The notes under the pieces: model-generated | What the model saw: the letters and a program-made list of their open reading frames with translations, nothing else | Databases searched by the model: none | Told to the model about the DNA's origin: nothing | Program-made: the position numbers and the translations under genes | Origin: a bacterium | Lineage (GTDB): Bacteria > UBP15 > UBA6099 | Reading direction: 5' to 3' | NCBI GenBank assembly: GCA_029564595.1 | Contig: JAKQPS010000113.1 | Location: 158,227-222,226, forward strand | Length of the DNA stretch: 64,000 bases | Shown here: piece by piece, positions 1-8,646 of the stretch | How the letters are laid out: each line of letters begins with the position of its first letter | How positions within the stretch are numbered: position 1 is the first letter of the stretch

Positions 1-347
1 GCTACGGTTTTCGTGTTTCCGGAGCGAGTTGCGACCACTGTAATGGTTGAAATAGACGAGATGTCCACATTCGCTCTGCTGAAAGTTCCGTTGGCCGCGA
101 CTGTGACGGCGACGTTGTTCACTTTTACCGTTGCGTTTGAGTTCGTGCTGCCTGAGACAGTTATTTTATCAACATAGTATGTCTGTCCGTCGTACAGAGG
201 GCTGTCGACAGTGAGAAAAAAAGTCGGGTCTGTGGGGGTGGAAGCCCCGCCTCCGCCGCCCCCGCCGCCGCAGCCTGAAACGGCCCATGCGGAGACAATC
301 ATCATAAGAGCGAGGACAACCCGCGATGCCGCTGTTTTATTTTTCAT
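1..347 (-). CDS. Lipoprotein with Ig-like domain, 3' end beyond window
   Basis: The frame opens with ATG at 347 and runs off the left edge after about 115 codons. The N-terminus has a basic start, a hydrophobic stretch and a lipobox (Val-Ser-Gly-Cys) near residues 23-26, so it should be a lipid-anchored envelope protein. Seven glycines follow the cysteine as a flexible linker, then a segment resembling a small bacterial Ig-like module (for example a stretch reading TVSGSTNSNATVKVNN). The start codon overlaps the kdsA stop by the ATGA pattern, so it is translationally coupled to kdsA. This does not imply a lipid A role. The function is unknown. The lipoprotein call is firm; the domain call is tentative because the gene is cut. 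Confidence 0.75.
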   Translation of the reverse strand, partial: MKNKTAASRVVLALMMIVSAWAVSGCGGGGGGGGASTPTDPTFFLTVDSPLYDGQTYYVDKITVSGSTNSNATVKVNNVAVTVAANGTFSRANVDISSISTITVVATRSGNTKTV

Positions 348-1174
348 ATCATGTCCTGCTTTTTCACCATCGCGTCCAGCGCTTTCGCGTGAAGCAACAG
401 GTTTTTAAGATTTTTCAACGGAACCATATTCTGGCCGTCCGAAAGAGCCTCGTCAGGCTCGTGGTGAGTTTCGAGGAAAAGCGCGTCCACGCCGACCGCC
501 ATGCAAGCGCGGACCAGAGGATCGACGAACTCGCGTTGTCCGCCGCTGGAAGTGCCGGCCCCGCCGGGCAACTGCACGCTGTGCGTGGCGTCGAAACAGA
601 CCGGATATCCGAACCGTCTGATTATCGGCAGCGACTTGAAGTCCACCACCAGATTGTTGTAGCCGAATGTGGAGCCGCGCTCTGTAATAATGATTTTATC
701 GTTTCCGGCGCCGAGGCATTTGTCGATTATGTTGCGAACGTCCCATGGAGCGAGGAACTGGCCTTTCTTGATGTTGACCGGTTTGCCTGTCTTGGCGGAG
801 CCGACGACAAGGTCGGTCTGTCTGCAAAGAAAAGCGGGTATCTGGATGATATCGATGAAAGGAGCAATCTCGTCGACTTCCTCCATTGAATGGGCGTCCG
901 TGGTCACAGGCAGTCCAAGCTCGCGTTTGACTTTTGCGAATAGTTTTTTGCCCGATTTGATGCCGAGTCCCCTGAAGGAGGAGCCGGACGACCTGTTTGC
1001 CTTGTCGTATGACACCTTGAATACGAGCGGCACGCCGATTTCGCCGCAGATGCTCTTCAGTTCCTTCGCGATGGAGAAACAGCTATCCTCGCTTTCGAGA
1101 ACGCAAGGCCCGGCGATTAGAACAAAAGGCGCGCCCCCGCCTATGGGGATGCCGCTTATGTCGAATCCAGTCAT
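344..1174 (-). CDS. kdsA: 3-deoxy-8-phosphooctulonate synthase (Kdo-8-phosphate synthase)
   Basis: Cytoplasmic enzyme condensing phosphoenolpyruvate with arabinose-5-phosphate to Kdo-8-phosphate, the committed step to the Kdo sugar of LPS. The 276-residue product has the usual length for the family. Visible hallmarks are the N-terminal LIAGPCVLES strand, FKVSYDKANRSS (substrate loop), TDAHSMEEV, IPAFLCRQTDLV, KKGQFLAPWD, ITERGSTFGYNNLVVDF and FDATHSVQLPGG. ATG at 1174 is preceded by a GGGGA-type ribosome site. It lies 46 bases after lpxK, which follows waaA, so substrate synthesis sits with Kdo transfer. Because DAHP synthases share the fold, the assignment rests on the KdsA-type motifs and the LPS neighbours. 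Confidence 0.95.
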   Translation of the reverse strand: MTGFDISGIPIGGGAPFVLIAGPCVLESEDSCFSIAKELKSICGEIGVPLVFKVSYDKANRSSGSSFRGLGIKSGKKLFAKVKRELGLPVTTDAHSMEEVDEIAPFIDIIQIPAFLCRQTDLVVGSAKTGKPVNIKKGQFLAPWDVRNIIDKCLGAGNDKIIITERGSTFGYNNLVVDFKSLPIIRRFGYPVCFDATHSVQLPGGAGTSSGGQREFVDPLVRACMAVGVDALFLETHHEPDEALSDGQNMVPLKNLKNLLLHAKALDAMVKKQDMI

Positions 1175-1220
1175 CAGATGTTATCCCCGCCCGCCGCTGT
1201 AACCGCGACGATAGTAAATA

Positions 1221-2342
1221 TTATAGCGCTCCGGCCCCGCCCGCAGTATCCCGTCGCAAATTCAGAATGTCCTCGACATGCCGCGAGCCGGACGCGATAT
1301 CGACGTCGATAAGCAATTTGATCCATGCGCGTCTCGGTTTGAAATGGCCGGGCAGGCGCACGGCGTCTTTTTCGGTGGTCACGATCCAGTCGGCCCCGGC
1401 ACGAGCCGCAGCGTCTTCCACCCGCTCCAAATCCGCGTCTCCATAGGGATGATGGTCCGTGAATCTATATGCGATGACCGCCTCGCCGGTGACGTTAGCC
1501 ACCGTTCTTTCGAACTGTTCGGGATTTCCAAGCCCGCTCACCGCCAGAGCGCTCGCCCCTCTAATACTGTCGAGGCCGGGAGATTCTCCCTCCCCTATCC
1601 TTTTCGCTCCGGATATTTTATAGACGGATTCGACGATAGGCGTTCCGGGAAACATGCTGGAGAGAGCGTCGCGGGTCTGCGCTGTTTTTTCCGCGCCCGC
1701 CGCGTCTATTCGGGTCATCCAGAACAATGTTGCCCGTTTTAACTCGGTCAGAGGCTCTCTGAGCAAACCGGCTGGGAAAAGTTTTCCGAACCCGAAAGGG
1801 TTGCAGGCGTCGATCACGGCGATGTCGGCGTCTCTGGCCAGCGTAACAAACTGAAAGCCGTCGTCGAGAACAATCGAGCCGCAAGAAAAACGGTCGATAA
1901 GAGAGCGCGCGCCGCGCGCGCGGTCAATGTCAACCGCGACCGGCCTGCTGTCCTCGAGGTATAAAATCGGCTCGTCTCCGCAACTGTGCCATGAAAGCGC
2001 GTCGGCGCGGGATGAAAGAATGATAGAGCCTGAGCCTTCCCTTCCGTAGCCGCGAGTCGCTATGCCGGGATTCATTCCTCTTTCGGCAAAACCGGAGGCG
2101 AGCATCCTGCAGATAGGAGTCTTGCCCGTGCCGCCGAGGGTAATGTTTCCGACGCTGACCACCGGAACATCGAGTCTGAGCGCCGGAGCGGCGGAAAGTT
2201 TTTTCATCCTAGCGGCGTGAGCGACGCGGTAAAACTCGGACATGGCAAACATGCCGGCGCGGCAAACAGCCGCCGCCGCGCCTTTCTTTTCGCCGGACAT
2301 GATGGGATATAGTTTGGAACCGCTCCGGGAGTCTATTATCAT
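1221..2342 (-). CDS. lpxK: Tetraacyldisaccharide 4'-kinase
   Basis: Inner-membrane kinase that phosphorylates the 4' position of the lipid A disaccharide precursor. The 373-residue product carries the LpxK P-loop VGNITLGGTGKTP at about residues 63-75, the ATRGYGR motif, GDEP, VLDDGFQ and near the C-terminus VTTEKDAVRLP, all family signatures. The start ATG at 2342 overlaps the waaA stop by four bases, indicating coupled translation; another Met lies 14 residues in. The N-terminus is somewhat extended compared with typical LpxK and includes the short hydrophobic region used for membrane association. With waaA and kdsA it shows that the host makes Kdo-lipid A. Confidence 0.95.
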   Translation of the reverse strand: MIIDSRSGSKLYPIMSGEKKGAAAAVCRAGMFAMSEFYRVAHAARMKKLSAAPALRLDVPVVSVGNITLGGTGKTPICRMLASGFAERGMNPGIATRGYGREGSGSIILSSRADALSWHSCGDEPILYLEDSRPVAVDIDRARGARSLIDRFSCGSIVLDDGFQFVTLARDADIAVIDACNPFGFGKLFPAGLLREPLTELKRATLFWMTRIDAAGAEKTAQTRDALSSMFPGTPIVESVYKISGAKRIGEGESPGLDSIRGASALAVSGLGNPEQFERTVANVTGEAVIAYRFTDHHPYGDADLERVEDAAARAGADWIVTTEKDAVRLPGHFKPRRAWIKLLIDVDIASGSRHVEDILNLRRDTAGGAGAL

Positions 2343-3628
2343 AAGGAGGATTCCTTAAAGATGCGGTGGGCGCGCTCGGTCGCGCCCGCGTTCCGCATGA
2401 TGACTTTGAATGCGTTTGAGTCGATAAGAGTCCTCGCCTCTTCGTCTTCGAGGAATCGCGACAGCAGCGCGAACAAATCTTCAGAGTCCTTAACCATCAC
2501 GCCGCCGCCGCCAGCTTCTAGGGCGCGAGCGCTGGCGATGAAGTTCATCATGTGCGGACCGTAGAATGCCGCCTTGCCGCAGGCGGCGGGTTCGAGTATG
2601 TTGTGACCGCCCCGCTCCACCAGACTTCCGCCTACGAAGCATAGTGTGGAAAGTCCGTATGCCAGCCTCAACTCTCCTATGGTGTCCATGACCACCACAG
2701 ATGGAGTTGGGACGACGCCAGCCGAAGCCAGCGATGAGCGCAGTTTAGCGTCCGGAAACGAGGCCCGCGCCAGATCAAGAACAACCGCCGCGCGCTCAAT
2801 GTGCCGTGGCGCAAGAAGAAGCCTCAAGTCCGGCCGTTTCATTCTGAGACGCGAGAATACGTCGAGTATCATCTCCTCTTCGCCGAGGTGCGTGCTTCCA
2901 GCAGTGAAAACCGGGCCGCAGCCGGGATTGAGGAGAGCCTTCAGTTCTGCCGTCTTTTCGGCGTCGGGAGCGTCGGGAGCGGCGTCGAATTTCATGTTGC
3001 CGACGACATGTGTTCTCGCCGCCGGAGCGCCCAGCCGGATAATCCTCGCGGCGTCCTCTTCCGTCTGCATCCCGAGAGCGCGCATCGCGTTGAAAACGCT
3101 TGAGTAAATTGTTTTCACCATCGCTCCCGCCGACGCCATTCTGTCCGACACGCGGCCGTTCAACAGGATCACCGGAGCGCCGCGTCGCGCGACCGCCGTC
3201 GTGAGGTTCGGCCATATCTCTGTTTCCATGAGAATCAGCGCGGAAGGCTTGAACGCTTTCAACGCGCGACTGACGACCCACGGAAAATCGAACGGAAAAT
3301 AAGCGGCTGTGATGGAGCCGCCGAAAGAACTCTCAAGTATGTTCATGCCGCCTTTGGTGGCTGTGGTGACCACTATCGACGCGTCTTTTTCCCTCTCAAG
3401 CAGCAGCCTTATGAACTTTGTTGCGCCGACGGCCTCGCCGACGGAAACAGCATGAACCCAAATCACGCGCTCGCCCGATTTGCGGCGCTTGACGGCGGGA
3501 TATCTGCCGAATCGCTCCTGCATAGTTCCCGTGAACTTCTCGGAGCGCGCTCCCTGCCATAAAAAATAAAGCCGCAGAAAAGGATATGCGGCTATCAGAA
3601 CCGCGTTGTAGATAATGAGCACAAACAA
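2339..3628 (-). CDS. waaA: 3-deoxy-D-manno-octulosonic acid transferase
   Basis: GT30 glycosyltransferase that adds Kdo from CMP-Kdo to lipid IVA at the cytoplasmic face of the inner membrane. The 429-residue product begins with a hydrophobic segment (residues 1-20). It shows the family motifs HAVSVGEAVGA (acceptor-side Glu) near residue 59, the block ILMETEIWPN, LLNGR, TAGSTHLGEEE and, near the C-terminus, GGSLVERGGHNILEPAACGK. The favoured start is TTG at 3628 with AGGAG about 9 bases upstream; a GTG two codons in is the alternative. It overlaps lpxK by ATGA. How many Kdo residues it adds cannot be read from sequence. Confidence 0.94.
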   Translation of the reverse strand: MFVLIIYNAVLIAAYPFLRLYFLWQGARSEKFTGTMQERFGRYPAVKRRKSGERVIWVHAVSVGEAVGATKFIRLLLEREKDASIVVTTATKGGMNILESSFGGSITAAYFPFDFPWVVSRALKAFKPSALILMETEIWPNLTTAVARRGAPVILLNGRVSDRMASAGAMVKTIYSSVFNAMRALGMQTEEDAARIIRLGAPAARTHVVGNMKFDAAPDAPDAEKTAELKALLNPGCGPVFTAGSTHLGEEEMILDVFSRLRMKRPDLRLLLAPRHIERAAVVLDLARASFPDAKLRSSLASAGVVPTPSVVVMDTIGELRLAYGLSTLCFVGGSLVERGGHNILEPAACGKAAFYGPHMMNFIASARALEAGGGGVMVKDSEDLFALLSRFLEDEEARTLIDSNAFKVIMRNAGATERAHRIFKESSL

Positions 3629-3675
3629 AAGAACGCTCTCCTGAACGGTCGCCGCTTCCGACCCGCCGTTCGTTA

Positions 3676-3704
3676 AACCCGAATTTCAATGAAGGATTCG
3701 GGTT
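3676..3704. repeat. Intergenic palindrome with CCCGAAT arms (copy A)
   Basis: Arms AACCCGAAT (3676-3684) and ATTCGGGTT (3696-3704) are perfect reverse complements around an 11-base loop. It lies between the MFS gene (ending at 3806) and waaA (starting at 3628), both on the minus strand. It could end MFS transcription, but there is only a weak U-run after the stem on the minus strand. It resembles the palindrome at 25307-25331. Confidence 0.5.
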
Positions 3705-3805
3705 GAAAAAGCCACTGTTAAAACGAGAAAAAGTCTATCCGATAATCCATGTGTTGTAAAGAAAGCGCCACGCCCCAGAACGCTTCCGCGCGCGATTGAA
3801 AACGA

Positions 3806-5035
3806 CTATGCGCTCTTTGCGGACGGCGTTTTAACAAGCAAAGACAGAGCGGCAGCGACAAGGCACAAAACGGCCGCGAGCGCCATCGCGGGGGTGTAAC
3901 TGCCTGTGGCGACTTTTATCTTTCCGGCGACGGTGGCGAAGATCGCCCCCACTCCCCAAGCGGTGTAAAGAACTCCGTAGTTCGCGCCAAGATTCTTAAG
4001 CCCGAAATAATCGGCGGTTATCGCCGGGAAAAGCGAAAGGCACGAGCCGTAGTTGAAGCCGACCAAGACGACGCCGGCCATGACCGCCGCAGGCGAAGAA
4101 GACAGGGCCGACATCGCGGCGAGCGTTGCAGCCTGAAAAACAAAAACTATGAGCATCGCGCGGATGCGGCCAATCTTGTCCGACACCAAGCCGGAAACCA
4201 CCCTGCCGCCCGCGTTGCCCGCCGAGAGCGCGATTACCAGCGCAAATCCGATTTCTTTGATGCTTCCGACAGCCATGCTCTTTGCGAATGATATCACCAT
4301 CAGTCCGGCGCCGGCTCCGAAGAAAAACATCGTCCAAAGCAGATAGAACTGAGGGGTTTTCAACATGTCTTTCCAACAGAAATTGTCGCGTGATTCTTTT
4401 TCGCGGAAAGCGCTGTTTGTTGCCCGGCGGTTCTCTGCGTCCTTATCGGGCGGGTTCTTCAACAGTTGCGCGAAGAGTATAATCGCTACGGAGAATGCTA
4501 TTCCCAAAGTCCGGAACGTTCCCTGCAAACCGAAGGATTCCGAATTCAGGAGGAATTCCGTAAGGGGCGCGACATAGACGGCGGCCATGCCGACTCCGCC
4601 GACGACTATGCCGATTACCAGCCCGTGTTTTTCAGGCGGGAACCATTTGACGGCGGCGGGCGTGGTGGACGCGTAACCGAGAGCGGTGCCCGCTCCAGTT
4701 AAAACGCCGAAACCAAGGAGCAGAACAAGCAAGGGATTGGCGCTGGAAGGGCAGAAACTGCTGACGATGAAACCGGAGCCGAACAGCAACCCGCCGAGGG
4801 AGGCGGCGGCGCGGGGGCCGAACCTGTCCTGAAACTTCCCGGCGGGAGCCATCAGAAGCGCGAAGACCAGACATTCAAGAGTGTAAGGGATAGCGGCGGA
4901 CGCGGCGTCCATCCCAAGCTCGGTTTCGAGCGCGCTCTTGATAATGCTCCACGCGTAGAGAGAGCCGAGGACGAGGTTGATGCCTGTGGCGGCGGACGCC
5001 GCCACCCGACCGTATCCGACCAATTTATCTTTCAA
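3806..5035 (-). CDS. OFA-family MFS transporter (oxalate/formate antiporter-like)
   Basis: Twelve-helix major facilitator of 409 residues. The N-terminus, with an INLVLGSLYAWS segment followed by a first loop reading GKFQDRFGPR, is characteristic of the oxalate:formate antiporter (OFA) subgroup. The mid-loop repeat SDKIGRIRAM marks the second half. Substrates of this subgroup are small carboxylates such as oxalate, formate, lactate or pyruvate; the sequence does not say which. In a Wood-Ljungdahl organism formate or acetate exchange is an attractive guess but is inference only. The start is TTG at 5035 with AAGGA upstream; no in-frame ATG precedes it. It lies 100 bases beyond the outer-membrane protein gene. 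Confidence 0.85.
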   Translation of the reverse strand: MKDKLVGYGRVAASAATGINLVLGSLYAWSIIKSALETELGMDAASAAIPYTLECLVFALLMAPAGKFQDRFGPRAAASLGGLLFGSGFIVSSFCPSSANPLLVLLLGFGVLTGAGTALGYASTTPAAVKWFPPEKHGLVIGIVVGGVGMAAVYVAPLTEFLLNSESFGLQGTFRTLGIAFSVAIILFAQLLKNPPDKDAENRRATNSAFREKESRDNFCWKDMLKTPQFYLLWTMFFFGAGAGLMVISFAKSMAVGSIKEIGFALVIALSAGNAGGRVVSGLVSDKIGRIRAMLIVFVFQAATLAAMSALSSSPAAVMAGVVLVGFNYGSCLSLFPAITADYFGLKNLGANYGVLYTAWGVGAIFATVAGKIKVATGSYTPAMALAAVLCLVAAALSLLVKTPSAKSA

Positions 5036-5134
5036 TCAAACTCATCCTTCCGCGTTATTTCGGATTCGCATGCAAGACAGGCGCGAGAGCGCCGAAACGG
5101 AAATGTTTCTGCATCAGGAGTTTTCTCATGAGGG

Positions 5135-8100
5135 TTAGAAATTGGCCTGCAGGACGCTTTCGAGCACGTGCCCGGAGTAGCCGCGCAGAAGGTCTCTTTC
5201 GCTCTCGAAATCGGACATCCGGTAAGTCAGCTTGAAAGACATTATTTTTGTCAGTTCCTTTTCCATTCCGAAATCCAGAGAGTTGTATGATTCGCCGGAA
5301 GAGCCTGTGCGCGACTGTATCCGCCATTGGAGCCACTGGTTGAGAGTCGGGTTCGGTTTGCGGGCGGCGCGCGCTTGAAAAACCGACGTGTCGTATCCTT
5401 CCGAGGATGTCGCCGAATATGTGTCCATCTGGTATGAGACCGAATAGCTCCAGACCTGCGAGGGAACATAGTCGAGAGTGAGGTTCCAGTTGTCGGATTC
5501 AGTGGATGAAGCGCCTGAAGAGTTGTTAGAATCCGCCACCGAATTTTTAATTGAGAATCTCGCCCGATACGGTTTCTCGGCCGGAGAGAAGTCGAATTCA
5601 TGCCGCGATGTGGTGTTCTTAGACGAAGATGTTTCTCCCGAATAGGAATCGGATATGGAGAAGGACGGATTGTACGAAAGAGCGTCCGTTATTATTATGC
5701 CGGAGGAAACCATGAGGCTCTTGGCGCCGGAAGAAGGCCCGGAGACGCTCGGAGAATCGTTCTGCATAAGCCTGATTTGAATGTTTTTCACCCTGCCGAA
5801 CTGGCGGGAGGAAATCGACAGGCTGGAGCGCTGAATCTCACGGTCGGCGACGGTGTCGCGCGAGTCCGTGGTCGTCTGAGAATCTATGTCCGCGCCTATG
5901 GAAATGAGCGGAATCGGGTCCCATTTAAGACCGAGTTTGCGAGACCTGTTTCCTGAAGTGAACTGCGCCTGAGGGCCGTCCGTGTCCACGTCGTTGGAAG
6001 CAAGCTCGGCATTGAAGGAAAGGGTTTCCGAACTGCGCCAGTTGAAGCCGAGCCTCATGCTGACCGTTCCGGTGTCCGAGCCGTCGGACGCATTGTCGTT
6101 GAAGTCGGCTGTCGAATACCCAGCCGAGATATCCGCGTTTTTCAGATATGGCGCGGGCATGGCCAACGAGGCCGTAATCTTGTCCTCCTGATTGTCCACG
6201 CGCGAAGGGCTGTAATCGTCCGTCAACTTGCGCTGGTCGAAATCGACTCTCAACTGAGAGAACATCTTCGAGGACATCGAAAGCGAATATTTCGAGGAGC
6301 TGTTTTTTCGCGAGTGAGTGTCGAGGATGTCCAGAGCGGTGAATGTGTTCATCCAGTCGGCTGAAAGCTGAATGTTGTCGGAAACCCTCTGCGAAACGCC
6401 GTATGAAAGGCGCTTAGTCTCCATGTTGGGAGCGCCGCCGATAGGAGTGAAAAAGGTGTCTCCGGTATCGAGCGAGAACATGGCTGCCGTCGCGCCTTTG
6501 TCGAAGCGAGCGGCGAGCCGGTCGCGCGTTCCCGTTTTCAGGCCGTCTTCCATGTCGGGATTATGTTGATAGTCCGCGATGATGGTCGTTCCGGCGGGGA
6601 TGAGGATTTTTATCGTTATCTCGCCGCGCTCTGTGTCGACTGTGTAGTCCGCATAATTCTTCAACACGCCTTCCTGAGATATCCTGTCGTTGAAATAAAC
6701 GACCATCGTGCCCGCCACGATGTTTTTGTTCGCGGTCGGGAATGTGCATTGCCTATTCATATCCGGCCTGAAACATTCGATGTCGGCGGCGGGAGGAGAA
6801 AGGATTATTTCGTTGAGGGAGGGTATCGGGCGGGAGGAGACGTCCGCCTCGCTCATCGCGCGTTCATACTCTAGCGAGAGGCCGTCGTCCTTGTAGGCTA
6901 GCCTGAAATCGTTCATTGTGTGATCGTACTCCGACTGAAAAGCCGAGGCGTCCGGATAGTAGCGGTAGTCGATCCTGACTCGCTCGTTCGGAGAGTTCCT
7001 CGGCGTCGTGAATACCACCCTGTTAAGCCTTTCGTCCACCGTGTAGTCGTCTCCTCTGACGAGGAGCGTCGGGCAGATGGACAACTCGGCGTCCGAACAG
7101 ATGTAAATATTCTCCGAGCCGGAATAGATGTAGCTCCTCGCGGGATAGCCTATGGTTCCGGTTATGTCCAGAGACAACTCTTCCTTCAGCGCCTCGCGGA
7201 GCGACGTCTGCAGGGGATAATACGAGTAGCTGACGGCGAACGTGTCCGTCGGCAGAGGCTCGTCGCGCAGAAGGAACCTGCCCTGAGCGAAAAGGACGTC
7301 TATCTCATGCGCCTGAAGCTCTCCCTGCCAGTTGTAATGGACGTTAGGCTCAAGAGTTTCGACGCCGTTTTTGACGATTGTCTCCGAGCCTCTCACGGAG
7401 TCCCAGTGCACTATGTATCCTTTGCCGACTTCTAGGTAGCGTCCGTTGACGACGGGAACTTCGGAAGAGACTGATTCAGTCAACCTGCGCGACTCTCTGT
7501 TCGCCTGTTGTTCCAGCCGGGTGAAGCCGTAAACGAACTTGCCGTTCTTGGACTTCCTTTCCGCTGAAAAACCGACAATCGCGCCTTCGGTCAGGCTGCC
7601 CGGAAGCTTCTGCTCAAACGAAATCGTCGCGATGTCGTTGGGGCCAAGTATGCGGTTGAAAGTTATTTCGCCGAGGAATGCGTCCAGAACGTATTCGTCC
7701 GGGGAAAGCACAATCTCATTGAGTCTCACTTCAATTTTCTCCGGAACCAGATCGCGGGCGTTCAAGTCGTAAGGGCCTTTAATATTGCGGCCTGTCACTA
7801 CCACGCTCTTGGTGGAGCTTTTAGCGCGGGAAGTGACGGCGGTTACGCTGTCGCGGTCCGTATTGTAGTCGATTTGGAATCCCTCGATGCTTTTAGACAG
7901 AGGCGAAAACGCGCCGCCTTTGAGGTCGGCTGTGAAATCGCCGAATGTGGCTCCGTAGTCGCCGCGTTCCAAACGAAACATCATATGGCGGTCCTGAGAG
8001 GGCATCTCGTCGAATTTGCCTTCGAGACTGAAGCTTTCTCCCATTTTCGCGTCTATTGTCAGATTGGTTCCCTGTTCGATTCTTTCACCGAAGTTTATCA

Positions 8101-8470
8101 GGCCTTCGCGGGACTGGAACTCCTCGGAATTGCCGGACGATTCGTATCCCCTGAATTTCAAATACCTGAACCCGTTGATATCCAACTCCATTTTGGGCTT
8201 GTCGCTTTTTGCGGATTCCGCGCCGGGGAGTTGAATCGTCTGAACGGTGGAGGTTGCGCCGGAAGGCTCCATCGGTTCCGAAAACCGGGCGGATGCGCCG
8301 GGAGAAACGCCTGCGGAGTCCGCCGGGGGATTATCTTCAGAAGCGGCCGCGACTGATGCGGCAAGAAACACTGCGACGGCGAGCGTCAGCGCGCGCGACG
8401 CGCTCTTAAATGTCCGAAATGTTTTTTCAACAGCAAGCAGTATTTTTTTCAAGCGGGCCATTCGCGCCAT
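5135..8470 (-). CDS. Large outer-membrane beta-barrel protein with repeated beta modules
   Basis: A 1111-residue exported protein of unknown function. Residues 1-42 look like a signal peptide (basic start, then a hydrophobic ALTLAVAVFLAASVAAA stretch). The chain ends in aromatic Phe after alternating polar/hydrophobic strands, the usual C-terminal signature of an outer-membrane barrel substrate for BamA. Three copies of a module with the pattern Y-x-V-D..(G-E-I or N-x-V)..P..I..Y lie near residues 244-285, 473-507 and 593-637. From about residue 650 to the end, amphipathic strands resemble a barrel of perhaps 20-plus strands. I do not recognise a named family. It is not a TonB-dependent receptor: no plug domain or TonB box was seen. 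Confidence 0.75.
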   Translation of the reverse strand: MARMARLKKILLAVEKTFRTFKSASRALTLAVAVFLAASVAAASEDNPPADSAGVSPGASARFSEPMEPSGATSTVQTIQLPGAESAKSDKPKMELDINGFRYLKFRGYESSGNSEEFQSREGLINFGERIEQGTNLTIDAKMGESFSLEGKFDEMPSQDRHMMFRLERGDYGATFGDFTADLKGGAFSPLSKSIEGFQIDYNTDRDSVTAVTSRAKSSTKSVVVTGRNIKGPYDLNARDLVPEKIEVRLNEIVLSPDEYVLDAFLGEITFNRILGPNDIATISFEQKLPGSLTEGAIVGFSAERKSKNGKFVYGFTRLEQQANRESRRLTESVSSEVPVVNGRYLEVGKGYIVHWDSVRGSETIVKNGVETLEPNVHYNWQGELQAHEIDVLFAQGRFLLRDEPLPTDTFAVSYSYYPLQTSLREALKEELSLDITGTIGYPARSYIYSGSENIYICSDAELSICPTLLVRGDDYTVDERLNRVVFTTPRNSPNERVRIDYRYYPDASAFQSEYDHTMNDFRLAYKDDGLSLEYERAMSEADVSSRPIPSLNEIILSPPAADIECFRPDMNRQCTFPTANKNIVAGTMVVYFNDRISQEGVLKNYADYTVDTERGEITIKILIPAGTTIIADYQHNPDMEDGLKTGTRDRLAARFDKGATAAMFSLDTGDTFFTPIGGAPNMETKRLSYGVSQRVSDNIQLSADWMNTFTALDILDTHSRKNSSSKYSLSMSSKMFSQLRVDFDQRKLTDDYSPSRVDNQEDKITASLAMPAPYLKNADISAGYSTADFNDNASDGSDTGTVSMRLGFNWRSSETLSFNAELASNDVDTDGPQAQFTSGNRSRKLGLKWDPIPLISIGADIDSQTTTDSRDTVADREIQRSSLSISSRQFGRVKNIQIRLMQNDSPSVSGPSSGAKSLMVSSGIIITDALSYNPSFSISDSYSGETSSSKNTTSRHEFDFSPAEKPYRARFSIKNSVADSNNSSGASSTESDNWNLTLDYVPSQVWSYSVSYQMDTYSATSSEGYDTSVFQARAARKPNPTLNQWLQWRIQSRTGSSGESYNSLDFGMEKELTKIMSFKLTYRMSDFESERDLLRGYSGHVLESVLQANF

Positions 8471-8646
8471 GCAAGCGGAGTCTCAATTTCTATTGCTAGT
8501 CCGGATTTTTCACGAGAAAAATGCGACTCGGTCATATCCGGCGCGTGAAAACCTCGACGTATCATATTAATATAATTCAAGCGCGGCGGGAAGCGGAGAA
8601 AATACTAAACCCCATTCTCAGCCCTGCCCCGGCCCGCGCGGGGGTT

